Assembly (NCBI GenBank): GCA_028671895.1 | Contig: CM053798.1 | Coordinates: forward strand, 11,685,501 to 11,749,500 | From: Oenanthe sinensis | Lineage: Eukaryota; Streptophyta; Magnoliopsida; Apiales; Apiaceae | Length of the DNA stretch: 64,000 nt | Direction of reading: 5' to 3' | Shown: positions 47,865-59,100 of the stretch, piece by piece | Position numbering within the stretch: position 1 is the stretch's first letter | How the letters are laid out: each line of letters starts with the position of its first letter | The notes under the pieces: generated by a model | What the model was told of the DNA's origin: nothing | Database searches by the model: none | Seen by the model: the letters and a program-made list of their open reading frames with translations, nothing else | Made by a program: the position numbers and the translations under genes

Positions 47865-49221
47865 GCTTATAATCCGTACAAAACACGGACGGATTAATAA
47901 ATTAAATATTAATTATTTTATATGATTTAAATATAAAATATATTTTTTTATTATATCGGCTATAATAATATAATATATAATAAAAATTATTTATGGATAA
48001 AATAATATTATTATTTTAATATTTATGAGATTTAATTAATAAGTTTTAATATTCATGAGATTTAATTAATAAGTTGTAATTTCAAGTAGAAGTGAAGTGA
48101 TATATGTTATTAGATTATTGTACAAAAAATGACTAACCGATGATAGAGTTATATGTAAAATATATATGTTTTAAAATTAAATTATAATTGCATAAAAAAA
48201 TCGTATAAAAAGAAAACATACAAATGATAAAAAGAGTTGTATAAAAAGAGGATTTACCAGACGGACGACCAACTGATCAAACTTTTTATTTTTCTTTAAA
48301 TTTAATTAGGAGATTTTTAGTAATAAAAAGAGTTACAAATATATTAGAAATATTTTAATTAAAATTTAAATAAAAGAGTATATTTTAATGTAGGTAAAAT
48401 ATAATATAATTTTAATTTTCAAAAATTTTAATTTTAAATAAATTAAAGTGTTTGAGCGATGATGAAAATTGAAATATGTTAGTAGATTGTGAGTACAACT
48501 ATATATTCTAATTAAAATAGAATTTGTTTAAAATAATATAATATAAAAATATAGATAATATAGATATAATATAGTGATAAAATTTAATTAATGTTAATAA
48601 AATAATAATATTATTTTAATATTCATAGAATATGATTTAAATATAATATAATATTATTTTATCCGTGATAAGTTGTATAAAAAAAGGACTATTGGAGATT
48701 AGAGTTCTATATAGGGTGGGTGTTGATGTCGATCTTCTAATTTGAACATATGGGTATTGATGTGAACTGGTTTTTCTAGTTTGAGCAAAATTCTTTTAAT
48801 TTGAGTAGAACTTGTAGTTTGATAAATAATTTGTGTTATGAGATTAATATTGATAAATAGATGGAACCTAAAAAAATGCATATTGTTTATCATAAACTTT
48901 AATGATATATTAAATAAAAATTATTGGATAAATTTTAATGATATATTAAATAAAAATTATAGGAAAAGTAGGATTCGTAAAAAAATATAATTTAAATATA
49001 ATATAATATGATCATATCTTGTATAAAAAGAGGACTAATGGGGTTAGAGTTGTATGTATGATTATATTCTTTTTTAAATTATATTTTATTAAAATTCAAT
49101 GGTTAAGATTGTTTCTATGGTTCACATAAAATTGGATGGTTAAGATCTTTTCTATAGTTTACCTAGTACCATACCTACGACCAAAACATTTAATTTTTCG
49201 GTTATAATAATATAGTACAGA
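47865..49221 (-). mobile_element. Helitron-like AT-rich element (candidate), unit B
   Basis: Body as in 23527-24903. The left end differs: unit B has 'aatccgtacaaaacacggacggatt', where aatccgt/acggatt can pair, while unit A has about 80 bp of other sequence and a CTAG end. The right end has tacagat in place of tatagat. Confidence 0.3.
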
Positions 49222-49237
49222 TGCTTGTCATATTATA

Positions 49238-49483
49238 CTCCTCCGTCTTAATTTATCTGTTTTGTTTGACTTTTTGCGGTCAAATTGACTTAACTTTGAT
49301 TGAAAATTTCATATATTATATAATTGAGAAAAATTATATTGTTAGAAAGTATATATAATTTACTCTAAAATGTAATTTTCATTTTTCTTAAATTATAAAC
49401 TAATAATTTTTAATTGTCGATCAAAATTTAGTCAATTTGACAATAAAAAGTCAAACAAGACACATAAATTGGGAGGAACAGAG
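49238..49483. mobile_element. Stowaway MITE, unit B, single copy
   Basis: Equivalent of the MITE pair in unit A. Its left flank matches that of the left A copy and its right flank matches that of the right A copy. TA borders are present. Confidence 0.8.
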
Positions 49484-49609
49484 TATGCATTAAAAAAAGA
49501 ATTTAAAGGAAAATGGTAATAATTTAATTTGAAAAAAAATTAAAATAAGAATAATAAATTTAAGTATACATCTCTCTCAAAACCCTATCTTTCTCTTTAG
49601 CCGCCGCCT

Positions 49610-50326
49610 ATGAGTGAGCAAAACCGGATAACCAGTCCGATTTGCTAAAATTATGATCTAGTTTCGAATTTGGTTTAATCAGATATCTGATTAAACCAGA
49701 TCAGAAACCTGATTTATCCAGATCCGAATTATTAATTTAAAATTTAATTAAATCTACAAATAATTAATTTATATTATCATATTTTGATCAATTTTATGTA
49801 AATTTATGAAATATAAATTGAATATACTATTTTTAGACACCAAATATTAGATTTTAATAGTACTTCTAAATAAATTTAACATTACACTAACTCTCGAATT
49901 CATAAATTAAATTATAAAAATAGTATATATTAATATTACACATCCGTTTATGATATGTTTAATTTGTTTTCCACCTAATAATGTAACATGATATTTTATA
50001 ATATTTTAAAATAGTCATTTCTATTAGTGATTACTTTTAAACTAATTTTGTATATAAGATTTTACTATTTTTCATTGATATAATCATTTATTATTAATTA
50101 TAAAAATAATTTTTTAAGAAAAAGTTTAAAACCGGATCGGATTCGGATATCCGGTTTTTACGAAAGTTGTGATCCAGATCTGAATCCGAATTTATATAAA
50201 AAAATCTGAATCGGATATCCAGTCCGGAAAATTCGAATCAAATATCAAAGTTTTGAATTTTTAAAATCGGATACCGGACCGAAAATTAGAATATCCGGAT
50301 TTCTGGATATTCATGCTCACTCCTAC
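49610..50326. mobile_element. Non-autonomous DNA transposon rich in ccgg words, unit B
   Basis: Copy of 26789-27526 with eroded ends (tgagtgagca / tgctcactcc) and about 30 bp lost near the left end. Confidence 0.7.
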
Positions 50327-50342
50327 TGCCGCCTCTAATATT

Positions 50343-50585
50343 TTCTGAGAGGCTTCCATGGGTTTCACCAGTGAAAATCTCCAATCTTTTTTGTACTTTT
50401 TTATTTTTCTTGATTATTCTCCTATTTTCCTTCAATAAGTTCTCAATTCTTTTGGGTTTTGTTAGTCTCTCTTTGTGAGAGTTTAGTTTTGTTTTGGTGT
50501 TCTTTATGTCCAGGATTATAAATCTGCAAGATTTTCATGGGTTTGATTATGTGATAAAGGTTTTTATGGGACTGTATATACGGCC
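50343..50585. other. Leader-like sequence cut by the retrotransposon
   Basis: Together with 49580-49609 and 50327-50342, this reads 'aaaccctatctttctc...gccgccgcc...tctaatattttctgagaggc', a composition common in plant 5' leaders or LINE starts. The ccgg-rich transposon sits inside it. It is interrupted at 50586 by the LTR. No coding frame was supported. Confidence 0.35.
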
Positions 50586-51634
50586 TGTTATAGGGAGAAA
50601 CTAGTATAACCGTAATTTGGAGGTTTGCTGGAATCACGGAGCAAAATATGATGATTTTTTCTATGAACTTGATGAAGAATGCGAAGAACACGGGAGGAAA
50701 GTGATGGATTTTGGTAGCTGATCTTGCTGTTGATTCGTTAGAAGGCCAGAGAAAATGTTTGCTCTCTTGCTGCCAACTATCAATTCAACTGAAACAAGAG
50801 GCCTACGTACCCTTTATATAGGGGTTCAAGCCACACGTAGTTCTTGGAGGACAAGTTACCTATATGGGCTAGGTATTGGTCCGGTCCATCAGGCCCAAAT
50901 CCTTAGACGTGCTGGGCTTTAGCCTAAGTCTGTGCGGATGTGGAGGGCAAACTTCCCAGATGTCTAACTGCCATGGCCCAAGCCCGTTAGGCTCCGGGGG
51001 CTGTCATGGAGTTGTAGAGCAGGGGGTTCCCGTAGGGAGTTATGCCCGATGTGGCCTCGCGGGAGCGGTTGTGCGTGATGTGGCCTCACGGGAGCAGTAT
51101 GTAGAGGTGATCATGTGCGGATCCCTGGATGAGATGAGAGCCCGTGGGGCTAGCTGTCTTCAAATAGATAAGTATGTTGAGATATTACCCCGGGGGGGCC
51201 TTCCATAGTCTTCAGATTAACAAATAATACCAAGTGAGGTGAGCCCATGAGGTTAGGAGCCTTTCAACTAGTTATGAGAAATCTGTGCTAAGTACTCCGG
51301 GCTAGAGAAGTGATCCAGAGGCAGTGAGTCTAGCCAAGTGAGCCAGGCTGAGGGCCTCTCTGTCAAGTCTATGCGACCTGGGAGGCGATGAGAAGTGAAC
51401 CGGGCTGGGGGTCGGTTCTCTTCTCCATTCCTTCTTGAAGCTGAATGAGTCTAAGGCTGGCGGGCTAGCGATGTGATCTCACACTAGGCCAAGGGCCTTA
51501 GAATATTTTATCCTCTTTAGAGCGATGCGAACTGATTATGGGCTTTGAGGCTATGCCAGCCCAGATGCGAGGTGGGCTGGCCAACTTATGTCATTGGGCC
51601 TGCCTAGGACCCATGTCCAAATATTGGGATAACA
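50586..51634 (-). mobile_element. Left (3') LTR of Tat-lineage Ty3/gypsy element
   Basis: The segment begins TGTTATAGGG and ends GGGATAACA, so its ends are TGTTAT/ATAACA inverted. It matches 63170-64000 base for base except about 17 substitutions, mostly transitions, and one G-run length change over about 831 bp. A minus-strand TATA box (ccctatataaagg) lies at 50812-50823. Polypurine sequence on the minus strand lies just inside the element (51635-51655). Two near-identical gatgtggcctcgcgggagc words occur at about 51048-51095. Confidence 0.85.
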
Positions 51635-51655
51635 ACTACCTCCGATTCCTCTTCG
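51635..51655 (-). promoter_or_regulatory. Polypurine tract (candidate)
   Basis: Read on the minus strand, GAAGAGGAATCGGAGGTAGT directly precedes the LTR start TGTTATCCC, as expected for the second-strand primer of reverse transcription. Confidence 0.55.
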
Positions 51656-52015
51656 CCATTAACGATGCGAGGTGGAATCAGATAATAATTAATGTTTGAA
51701 ATCTTTCATGCGAAGCGACCCGAAAAAGGCCCTTAATACATGTGCGAGGCAAATTGCCGAGCCTTAGTGAGTTATCAACACATTTCTAAAGAAAACACGT
51801 CTATGTCAGTGACCCGGATGTCATACGACCCGATCTGACCACATCATGTCCTTTGGATTTCATAGCAGATGAGGAATCCCATTAGCGAAACGAGCTCGAA
51901 TATAGTCGTTATGCCATAGGCTGCACATTATTACCCTGGGGACGCACATAATTGATTCGAGCCGGGGTAATGAGGATGCAACACGTGTCTGTATCCATCT
52001 CTCTCCTCAGTTGCC
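51656..52015. other. Region between LTR and the plus-strand gene
   Basis: No coding frame. The sequence is GC-richer than unit B, with several gatgcga/gcgacc words like those further inside the element. Confidence 0.4.
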
Positions 52016-52023
52016 TATAAATA
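52016..52023 (+). promoter_or_regulatory. TATA box for the plus-strand extra gene
   Basis: TATAAATA in the context gcctataaataggtgac, on the strand opposite to gag-pol, lies about 105 bp before the first ATG (52122). This suggests that the extra gene has its own promoter. Confidence 0.5.
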
Positions 52024-52121
52024 GGTGACTCCCCCAATCATTTTCAATCATTTCCAGAATCATTTTCGAGAATTTTTGTCCGAGAGCTCAAGGATCAAAC
52101 AAAGTTTTCTGCCAATTTTTT

Positions 52122-55002
52122 ATGCCAAGAATCCAGGTGCGAACGAGGTTTGTTCATCCACCTTCATCCGAGTCTTCTAGCGAAGCCAACTCCGATCAAT
52201 TTTCCTCAAGCGATTCGAGCCCTCCTTCTCACAACAAAGGTAAAGACCCGAACTTATTATTTTGTCTTCGCTTTTCATAGCATGCATATATAATATTTGT
52301 TTAAGCATCCACATCTATGCTTTCCATGTGATGCGACCCAACTCCCCGGGTCGCATTATCTCACACACCTCACTTCTCCTCGCGTCGCAAATTCGACCTT
52401 AGATTTAGGACCGGCTCGTGTGCGATGTGAGAACACTTAGCATCTTAGAGCACACACCTTAATCAATTCACCATCTGTTTCAGATGTCGAGTGACTCGGG
52501 AACGAGCACGTCATCGCCTCTCAGTCATTACCCCGAGGAACTGAGAGGTTCGCGTGAATTCCAACGCGAGCTGAACGAGATATCGGGCACGCACCATCAT
52601 CCAATCATTCCAGGGACCGAAGTCAGCCCCGAGGCGGCTGCACTCATAGCTCGGGTCGAGCAGTCGAGCTCAGACTCATTTATATTGAACATGGACCCGT
52701 CTTTGGCCATAGAAGATTCTGATCGGCACGAGGGTCTTGAGAAATGGAAGAAGAAGAAATCAATAACCCCCGTCGACCTCTCCTTCCTAAATGCCGGGCC
52801 GGGCCCTCTAACAAAGGAAGCAGCCGAGGAGGAAATCGCTCGTCGGGTCACGGAGCGAGCTGCTCAGACTAAAACTGGCGAGGAGCCCTTTCATCCACAA
52901 CAGCCAATTCATGTCCGTAGTTATTCGAGCTGGAGTGAGCTCGGGAGTGCGTATTACGAGTCCCACGATCCTAAGGACAAGAGGGTGCACACCGAAGTTG
53001 ATCCTGATCTCGAGGACGAGACGACTTCTCACTGGGTCGAATCCTCAGACAGCGAGGAAGATGATGCTGTAACCAGGGTAATTGACCTGGAAAATTATAA
53101 CTTTGTACCCGAGGATTCTGAGGATGAGGCCTATGTTCTTCCTGCACAGCCCGAGCTGGAAGGGCTGATATACTTGGGTGCGAAGCCACTAGGGGATGAG
53201 GCGAACATCTCTTCAACAAAACCGGCTTCTCCTTGAGTTCTTGCAAACTCTAGCGGAAGCGGTCGAGCAATATAGGCTGGAGGGGCGCATCGTTTTACCA
53301 CGACCCCACCAAAGATGTTATTGATTTGATCACGAGGAGAATGGAGGTCGCGTTCCTCAGATGGTTCTCTCCACCTCGCTTCTGAAGATAGGGATCGCAT
53401 CGCCTATGCACCCATTCGTCCAGGATGTGTGCAAGTACTTCCATATCGCCCCTTTTCAAATAAATCCAAATGGCTGGAGGTCGACCATTGCCTTGTTCAT
53501 GTTGTATAAGAAGCTGCAATATCCAGACCTCGATGCGAAGACCCTTAGATATTTTTTGAATTTAAAGTCCTCGAGGAAGAAGGACTTCAGATATTTATAT
53601 TTATCAGTCTGGCTCGAGTTCAATGGGAAGAATCTGTTGCATGGTTCCCCGAGCAATGTGGGCCACTGGAAGGAGCCATTCTTCTATGTGTTCGACACGA
53701 CTCGGGTTCAAACCCACTTTAATTACAAACCAAGTAAGTGTGGCCACTTCGCTTCGTTTCTTTCTAGTTCGCTTTTATTTTCCCTTAAGACTGATCTTTT
53801 GTCATTTTGCTTTATTTATCAAGTCGCTCCTCCTCGCACTCCTCTTATTGGCGAAGCCAAGGAGCGAGCTGAAGGCATATTGCAGCTCGCAGTCGAGGAG
53901 AGGAATGTGAAAAAATTAGTGACAACTGCGAACCTAGTTGCTCACGGATTTTTAAAGGAAGGAGCGAGGCTGACTCCTAAAAAGGGAAAGGCAGTAGCGA
54001 GCTCGTCTCAGAAGACATCCGCGAAGCGAGCCCGTATTAAGTCCGGTACATATAGATAACATCGCTTCATTTTTTATTATTGTGCTCGTATCGCATTAAT
54101 ATGCATCATTCCTGTATTGTTGGTCATTTCTCTGATCGCTTCGTATGTTGTATGCTGATATGTCAAAGTCTAACATAGTCCCTCCTCCTTTCACCGAAGA
54201 AGAAGATGAGGTCGCAGTGATTGCACCTCCTGCCAGGACAAAGGATTCGAAGGCCTCGGGCAACAAGCCTCCTCGGGATGATTTGAGAAAAAGGCCGCTA
54301 GACGCTGAGGTTGCGAAGACGGACCCGAAGAAACAGCGAAGCGGGCTGGATAAAGACACTATTGTGGCCGCTGTTCCTCCTCATGCTGCCGCGAATGCTT
54401 TTGCGAAGCTGGGCCACTCTCACGTCTCTGAGAGAGATCTCAACATGTGGGCTCAGTCTTCCCTCGAAGAGAACAATGCTTCTTTAACTCGGATCGCGGC
54501 TGAGCTCTTTTACAGGCAGACGAGCCGTCATAAGGAAATGCGGGCTCTCACTCAGCAGAATGCCATTTTAAACTTCAAGGTCGAGTCGATGGGGGCCGAG
54601 AAGAAGAAGCTGCTCGATGAGCAGAAGAGGTTGAAGGACGAGCTCAGTCCGCTGAGGAGGGATCTCCGGTCCGCGAAGGACAAAGTCAATGATCTGGAGA
54701 AGGAGCGAGCTGCCAGCACAAGGGCCTTCGATGAGAAGCTGAACGAGCTCCAGACTCAGATCGCAATCCAAGAGACTGCGATCTCTAATTTTGCTGGTGA
54801 AAAGAAGGAGGCAGTTGCTGAGGCCTCGACTCTTGGGCAGGTCAAGTTCATGAAATCTTTTATGAAGAAAGTTCCTGACTTCAACTGGGGTTTGCTCGGC
54901 GAGGCGACCCGGGTCTATGCGGAACAGCTTCGCAAGGAGGTAGAGGAGGAGGCCTCGCAGCGAGCCGCAGAGCTCGAGGCGAAGCAGGCCCAAGAGCAGT
55001 AG
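52122..55002 (+). CDS. Plus-strand extra gene of Tat element (PF04195-like), multi-exon
   Basis: Coding blocks lie on the strand opposite to gag-pol: 52122-52240 (short, possibly an upstream exon), 52484-53236 (250 codons, acidic and Ser/Glu-rich), 53361-53742 continuing after a GT-AG intron (about 53743-53831) to 54059, and 54145-55002 (a charged, heptad-rich coiled coil ending in a stop). The middle block contains 'PMHPFVQDVCKYFHIAPFQI' and 'WKEPFFYVFDT', which match my memory of the 'putative gypsy-type transposon' domain (Pfam PF04195) encoded by antisense extra frames in Tat-lineage elements. The function is unknown. The join between 53236 and 53361 needs an unseen intron or reflects a frameshift, so the model is tentative and the copy may be broken. 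Confidence 0.55.
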
Positions 55003-55417
55003 CAAGAGGAGGCTTCGTAGTTTCTTTTTTAATCTTTTTATTTGTAATCCATTTCTGAACAAGTATTTTGTGCTCACGTGCGAGCTGAATTTATGGGTTG
55101 CGGGCACCGTCTATGCCTCGCACTTGTAATAACTTTAACTTCGTTTTAATGCCTTAATTTCTTCATCTCCTTTCTGTTCACATCGTATTGTTTATATATG
55201 CTTTTCTTATCCTGCTTGCATCGCATATCATGTCTTCACGTTGCATATTTCCTTAGAATTTGCATAACTGTTCCGAGGTCGCATTGATGAACCGATCATT
55301 ATGACCTCGCATCATTCTACTAGTGTATCTGATTTTTCTGTAGGATCTGCTTTTTTTTATTCCACAAATGTTTAAGTAGGTCCAGGTCGCTTCTGCAATC
55401 TCATCATTATTGGCCTC
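55003..55417. other. Untranslated part of element
   Basis: Likely 3' region of the plus-strand gene. Nothing else is visible. Confidence 0.35.
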
Positions 55418-55938
55418 TCATGGGAGCCTGGTTCGAATGTCTTAGAACCGAATGGCCTCACATCGATGCTGGCCTGGGCTTGTTCCAAAGGGGCTCGTGG
55501 ATATGGCCTCGCGTCCTCCATTTATGTGGTGACGCGGGCCCCACGTCGCATTGTTCGGCTGGCCGTTAGGCCTCGCCTAGCTTAGCGATTTCTGGCCGCG
55601 TAGTGTCATAGCTACTCCTTGCATTTTCATGTTTTCAACATTACCAACTGCTTCCAGGTCGCTATTCTTGAGCTTGCTTCTCATTTGCTCATTTCAATCT
55701 GGCCTCGCACGAGGGGGCCTTGTTCGAGCACCTTCGAGCAGAAATGGCCTCGCATGGGGGTCCGATTCATATGTCTTAGAACCGAATGGCCTCACACCGA
55801 TGCTGGCCTGAGCTTGTTCTAACGGGGCCCGTGGTTATGGCCTCGCATCACGCACTTATGTGACGACGGGGCCCCACGTCGCATCGTTTGGCTGGCCAAC
55901 AGGCCTCGCCTAGCTTTGCAATTTCTGGCCGCACATTA
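55418..55938. repeat. Two tandem copies of a 334-bp GC-rich unit
   Basis: 'cttagaaccgaatggcctca' occurs at 55441 and again at 55775. Shared words continue through 'gccccacgtcgca', 'ggcctcgcctagctt' and 'atttctggccgca/g'. Similar gcctcgca words are scattered in the LTRs. The repeat lies between pol and the left LTR. Confidence 0.75.
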
Positions 55939-56164
55939 ACGTAGCTCAACCCTAATTGCACGATCTTTCATAAATATTGATACACATCACACAAAATTTG
56001 GAAGAAAACCATGTATATTTCTTGAATAATTGAAGAACATAGGGCCAATAGAGTCATTACATCAGCTCGAAGAGGTGTTTATATAACACTACTACCCCCG
56101 AGACTTGGGATGATTTATTCATACGAAGTCTTGAAATAAATAATGCTGCTAGTCATATGGGCAG
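55939..56164. other. Spacer between repeats and pol
   Basis: No coding frame was supported. AT-richer than the flanking repeats. Confidence 0.35.
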
Positions 56165-59100
56165 CTAAGGTAAATACTTCTTGAGATGTTCTGCATTCCA
56201 AGCTCGTGGAATAGGCTTGTCCTTGAGGTCGGTGAGATGATAAGTTCCCTCCCAAAGAACAGTCTTGACCTTGTAGGGGCCCTCCCAGTTGGCGCCGAAG
56301 ACTCCATGTGCCTGAATTTTGGTGTTTGGCATGACCCGACGTAGGACTAGGTCCCCAACTCGGATGGGACGGACTTTTACTTTCCCATTGTAGTGTCTGG
56401 CTGTCCTCTGATGGTATGACGCCAGACGGGCTTGAGAGTCTGCCCGGGTCTCTTCAATCATGTCGAGGTAGAGTCGGTGGTTGACCTCATTATTATTGGG
56501 GTCAAAATGATCTCGACGGAATGACCTGGAGCAAACTTCCACAGGTACCATAGCTTCACATCCATATGATAAGGAGAATGGGGTCTCACCAGTAGTGCTC
56601 CTCGGGGTAGTGTTGTAGGACTAGAGGACCCTAGGGAGCTCTTCGGGCCAGTTGCCCTTGTTTTCATCCAGTTTGGCTTTCAGAGTGTGCTTGATTATCC
56701 GGTTCACTGCTTCTGTCTGGCCATTTGATTGAGGGTGACAGACAGTTGAGAAATCCTTCTTGATACCCAAGTTGTCACAAAATTCTCGCATTTCCTTAGA
56801 ATCAAACTGCTTTCCATTATCTGAGATGAGCTTGTAAGGGATCCCAAACCTGCATACAATAGATCTATACACAAAGTCTTTGAGCTTCTTGGCAGTGATA
56901 GTGGCTAATGGTTCAGCCTCAGCCCACTTGGTGAAATAATCAACTACTACCACAGCATACTTGACCCTTCCCTTAACTTTTGGGAGTTCCCCTATCAAAT
57001 CAATTCCCCACATGGCAAAGGGCCACGGGCTCACCAGAGAGGTGACTGGAGCAGCAGGGATGTTGCTGAAGTTAGCATACCTCTGACACCTGTCGCAGGA
57101 TCTGGCAAATTCAAAGGCATCATGCTTGAGAGTAGGCCAGTAGTAACCTTGATGGAGAACCTTGTGGGCTAAAGAACCACCCCCCGTGTGATTGCCACAA
57201 ATGCCTTCATGTACTTCTCGAAGTATGTAATTGCATTTGGCCCCATCAACACACCTGAGAAGTGGGATATTGAAGCCCCTCCTGTAAAGGACCTCATCAT
57301 AAATAACATACCGTGCGGCTTTGTACTTGATTCTTCTAGCTTCGTTCTTATTTTCAGGTAATGAACCCATTTTTATATAATCCCATATTGGAGTCATCCA
57401 AGTTGGGGCCGGATTTTCAATCTCAATCTCCATTAGCTCAAGTGATGAAGTTTTCTTCTCATTCAGTTCCTCAGGGACACTGGGCCTCCTCTGGATTTCA
57501 AGGGGAATGACCCCTAACAGAGTGGCTTCGCGCTGAGAGCTGAGTTTGGCCAGCGCGTCTACATGGACATTTTGACCCCGTGGGAGTTGTTCGATTTTAA
57601 CTTCTCTAAAGAGACTGATGAGCCGTCGGGAGCAATTGAGATATAGCTCAGTACGAGGACCCCTAGCTTCGAACCCCCCTTTTATTTGGTAGATGACCAA
57701 CATAGAATCACTGAATACGTTAAGGTTTTCCACCATTTCTAAGGCCAATTTGAGACCAGATATGAGGGCCTCATATTCAGCATCATTGTTTGTGGCCTGA
57801 AAGGTGAAGTGGATAGCTGTACTGAGTTTGTGCCCCTCCGGAGTCACAAGCTCTATTCCTGCACCTGCTCCTTCATTAGTCACAGTTCCATCAACATATA
57901 AGGTCCACCAAGGAGCGCTGTTTTCGTTGATTTCTTCTTGCGTGGTGCTCGAGACCTTAGTGAGGGCTTGTGTGCTCTCGTCACTGTGAGGTGGAAATTC
58001 CAGGATGAAATCTGCGAAAGCCTGCCCCTTTATGGCACTGCGGGACTTGTAAGAGACATCGAACTGGCGAAGCTCAACCGCCCACTTTAATAACCTGCCG
58101 GATGTTTCTGGTTTGTGCATCACCTGTATTAGCGGATAAGCGTTTCTCACTTCAATCTTATGAGCTTGAAAGTAGGGTCGGAGCTTCCTTGATGCCAGGA
58201 TCAGGGCGTAAACCAGCTTTTCCATGTTAGTATAGCGGGTTTCTGCATCGAGCATTCTCTTACTCACGTAGTATACGGGGAGCTGAGTATCCTCTTCTTC
58301 TCGCACTAGCACAGCACTAACCGAGTAGTCTGAGACAGCAAGGTAGAGAATTAGAGTCTCCTCTGCTAGAGGCTTAGATAGGAGATGCGGGCTGCCTAGA
58401 TGCTCTTTGATCTTCTGAAAGGCCTCTTCACATTCACGAGTCCACTCGAATCGCTTCCCTATACTCTTTATTACCTTAAAGAATTCTTGGCATTTATCAG
58501 ATGATTTGGAGACAAAGCGATTTAAAGCTGCTATTCGGCCAGTTAAGCTCAGCACCTCCTTAACATTTCTGGGCGACCTCATTTCTATTAGGGCTTTTAT
58601 TTTGGCCGGGTTGGCCTCAATCCCTCGGTGGTTAACAATGAAGCCCAGGAATTTCCCGGATTCTACCCCAAAAACACATTTATGGGGATTGAGCTTCATC
58701 CGGTACTTCCTCAAGATGTCAAACATCTCGGCTAAGTGGCCAAAGTGATCCGCGGCCTCCTTAGACTTAACCAGCATATCATCCACATATACTTCCATGG
58801 TTTTACCAATTTGCTTCTCGAACATCATATTAACCAGCCTCTGGTAGGTGGATCCGGCATTGAGTAAGTCGAAGGGCATCCCAACATAACAATAAAGACC
58901 CCTATTAGTGATGAAGGCTGTGTGTTCCTAATCGGGCTCATACATGGGAATTTGATTGTATCCCGAATAAGCATCCATGAAGCTAAGTAGTGCGTGACCA
59001 GCAGTTGCATCCACTAGTTGATCAATTCTTGGTAGAGGGAAGCTATCTTTGGGGCAATGTTTGTTTAGATCAGAGAAGTCTATGCAAGTCCTCCACTTCA

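Larger units (their letters stand above)
27547..50342. repeat. Segmental duplication, unit B
   Basis: Second head-to-tail copy of 2365-27542. It starts at gctcttgagtatacgaaacc and ends at TAATATT (50336-50342). Only four bases (ATCC, 27543-27546) separate the alignable ends at the junction. Private extra blocks are at 27807-27972, 35797-36150 and about 36732-36985. It lacks the unit A segments at 17692-19237 and 24.9-26.4 kb. Confidence 0.95.

Noticed and set aside
50876..51208. 110-codon plus-strand frame in the left LTR, repeated in the right LTR
   Set aside because: It is on the strand opposite to LTR transcription, inside the LTR, with GC-rich short repeats. Length changes at the G run break it differently in the two LTRs.
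54568..55107. 179-codon Leu/Arg-rich minus-strand frame
   Set aside because: It is the shadow of the coiled-coil exon on the plus strand, whose codon use gives an open Leu-rich frame on the opposite strand.
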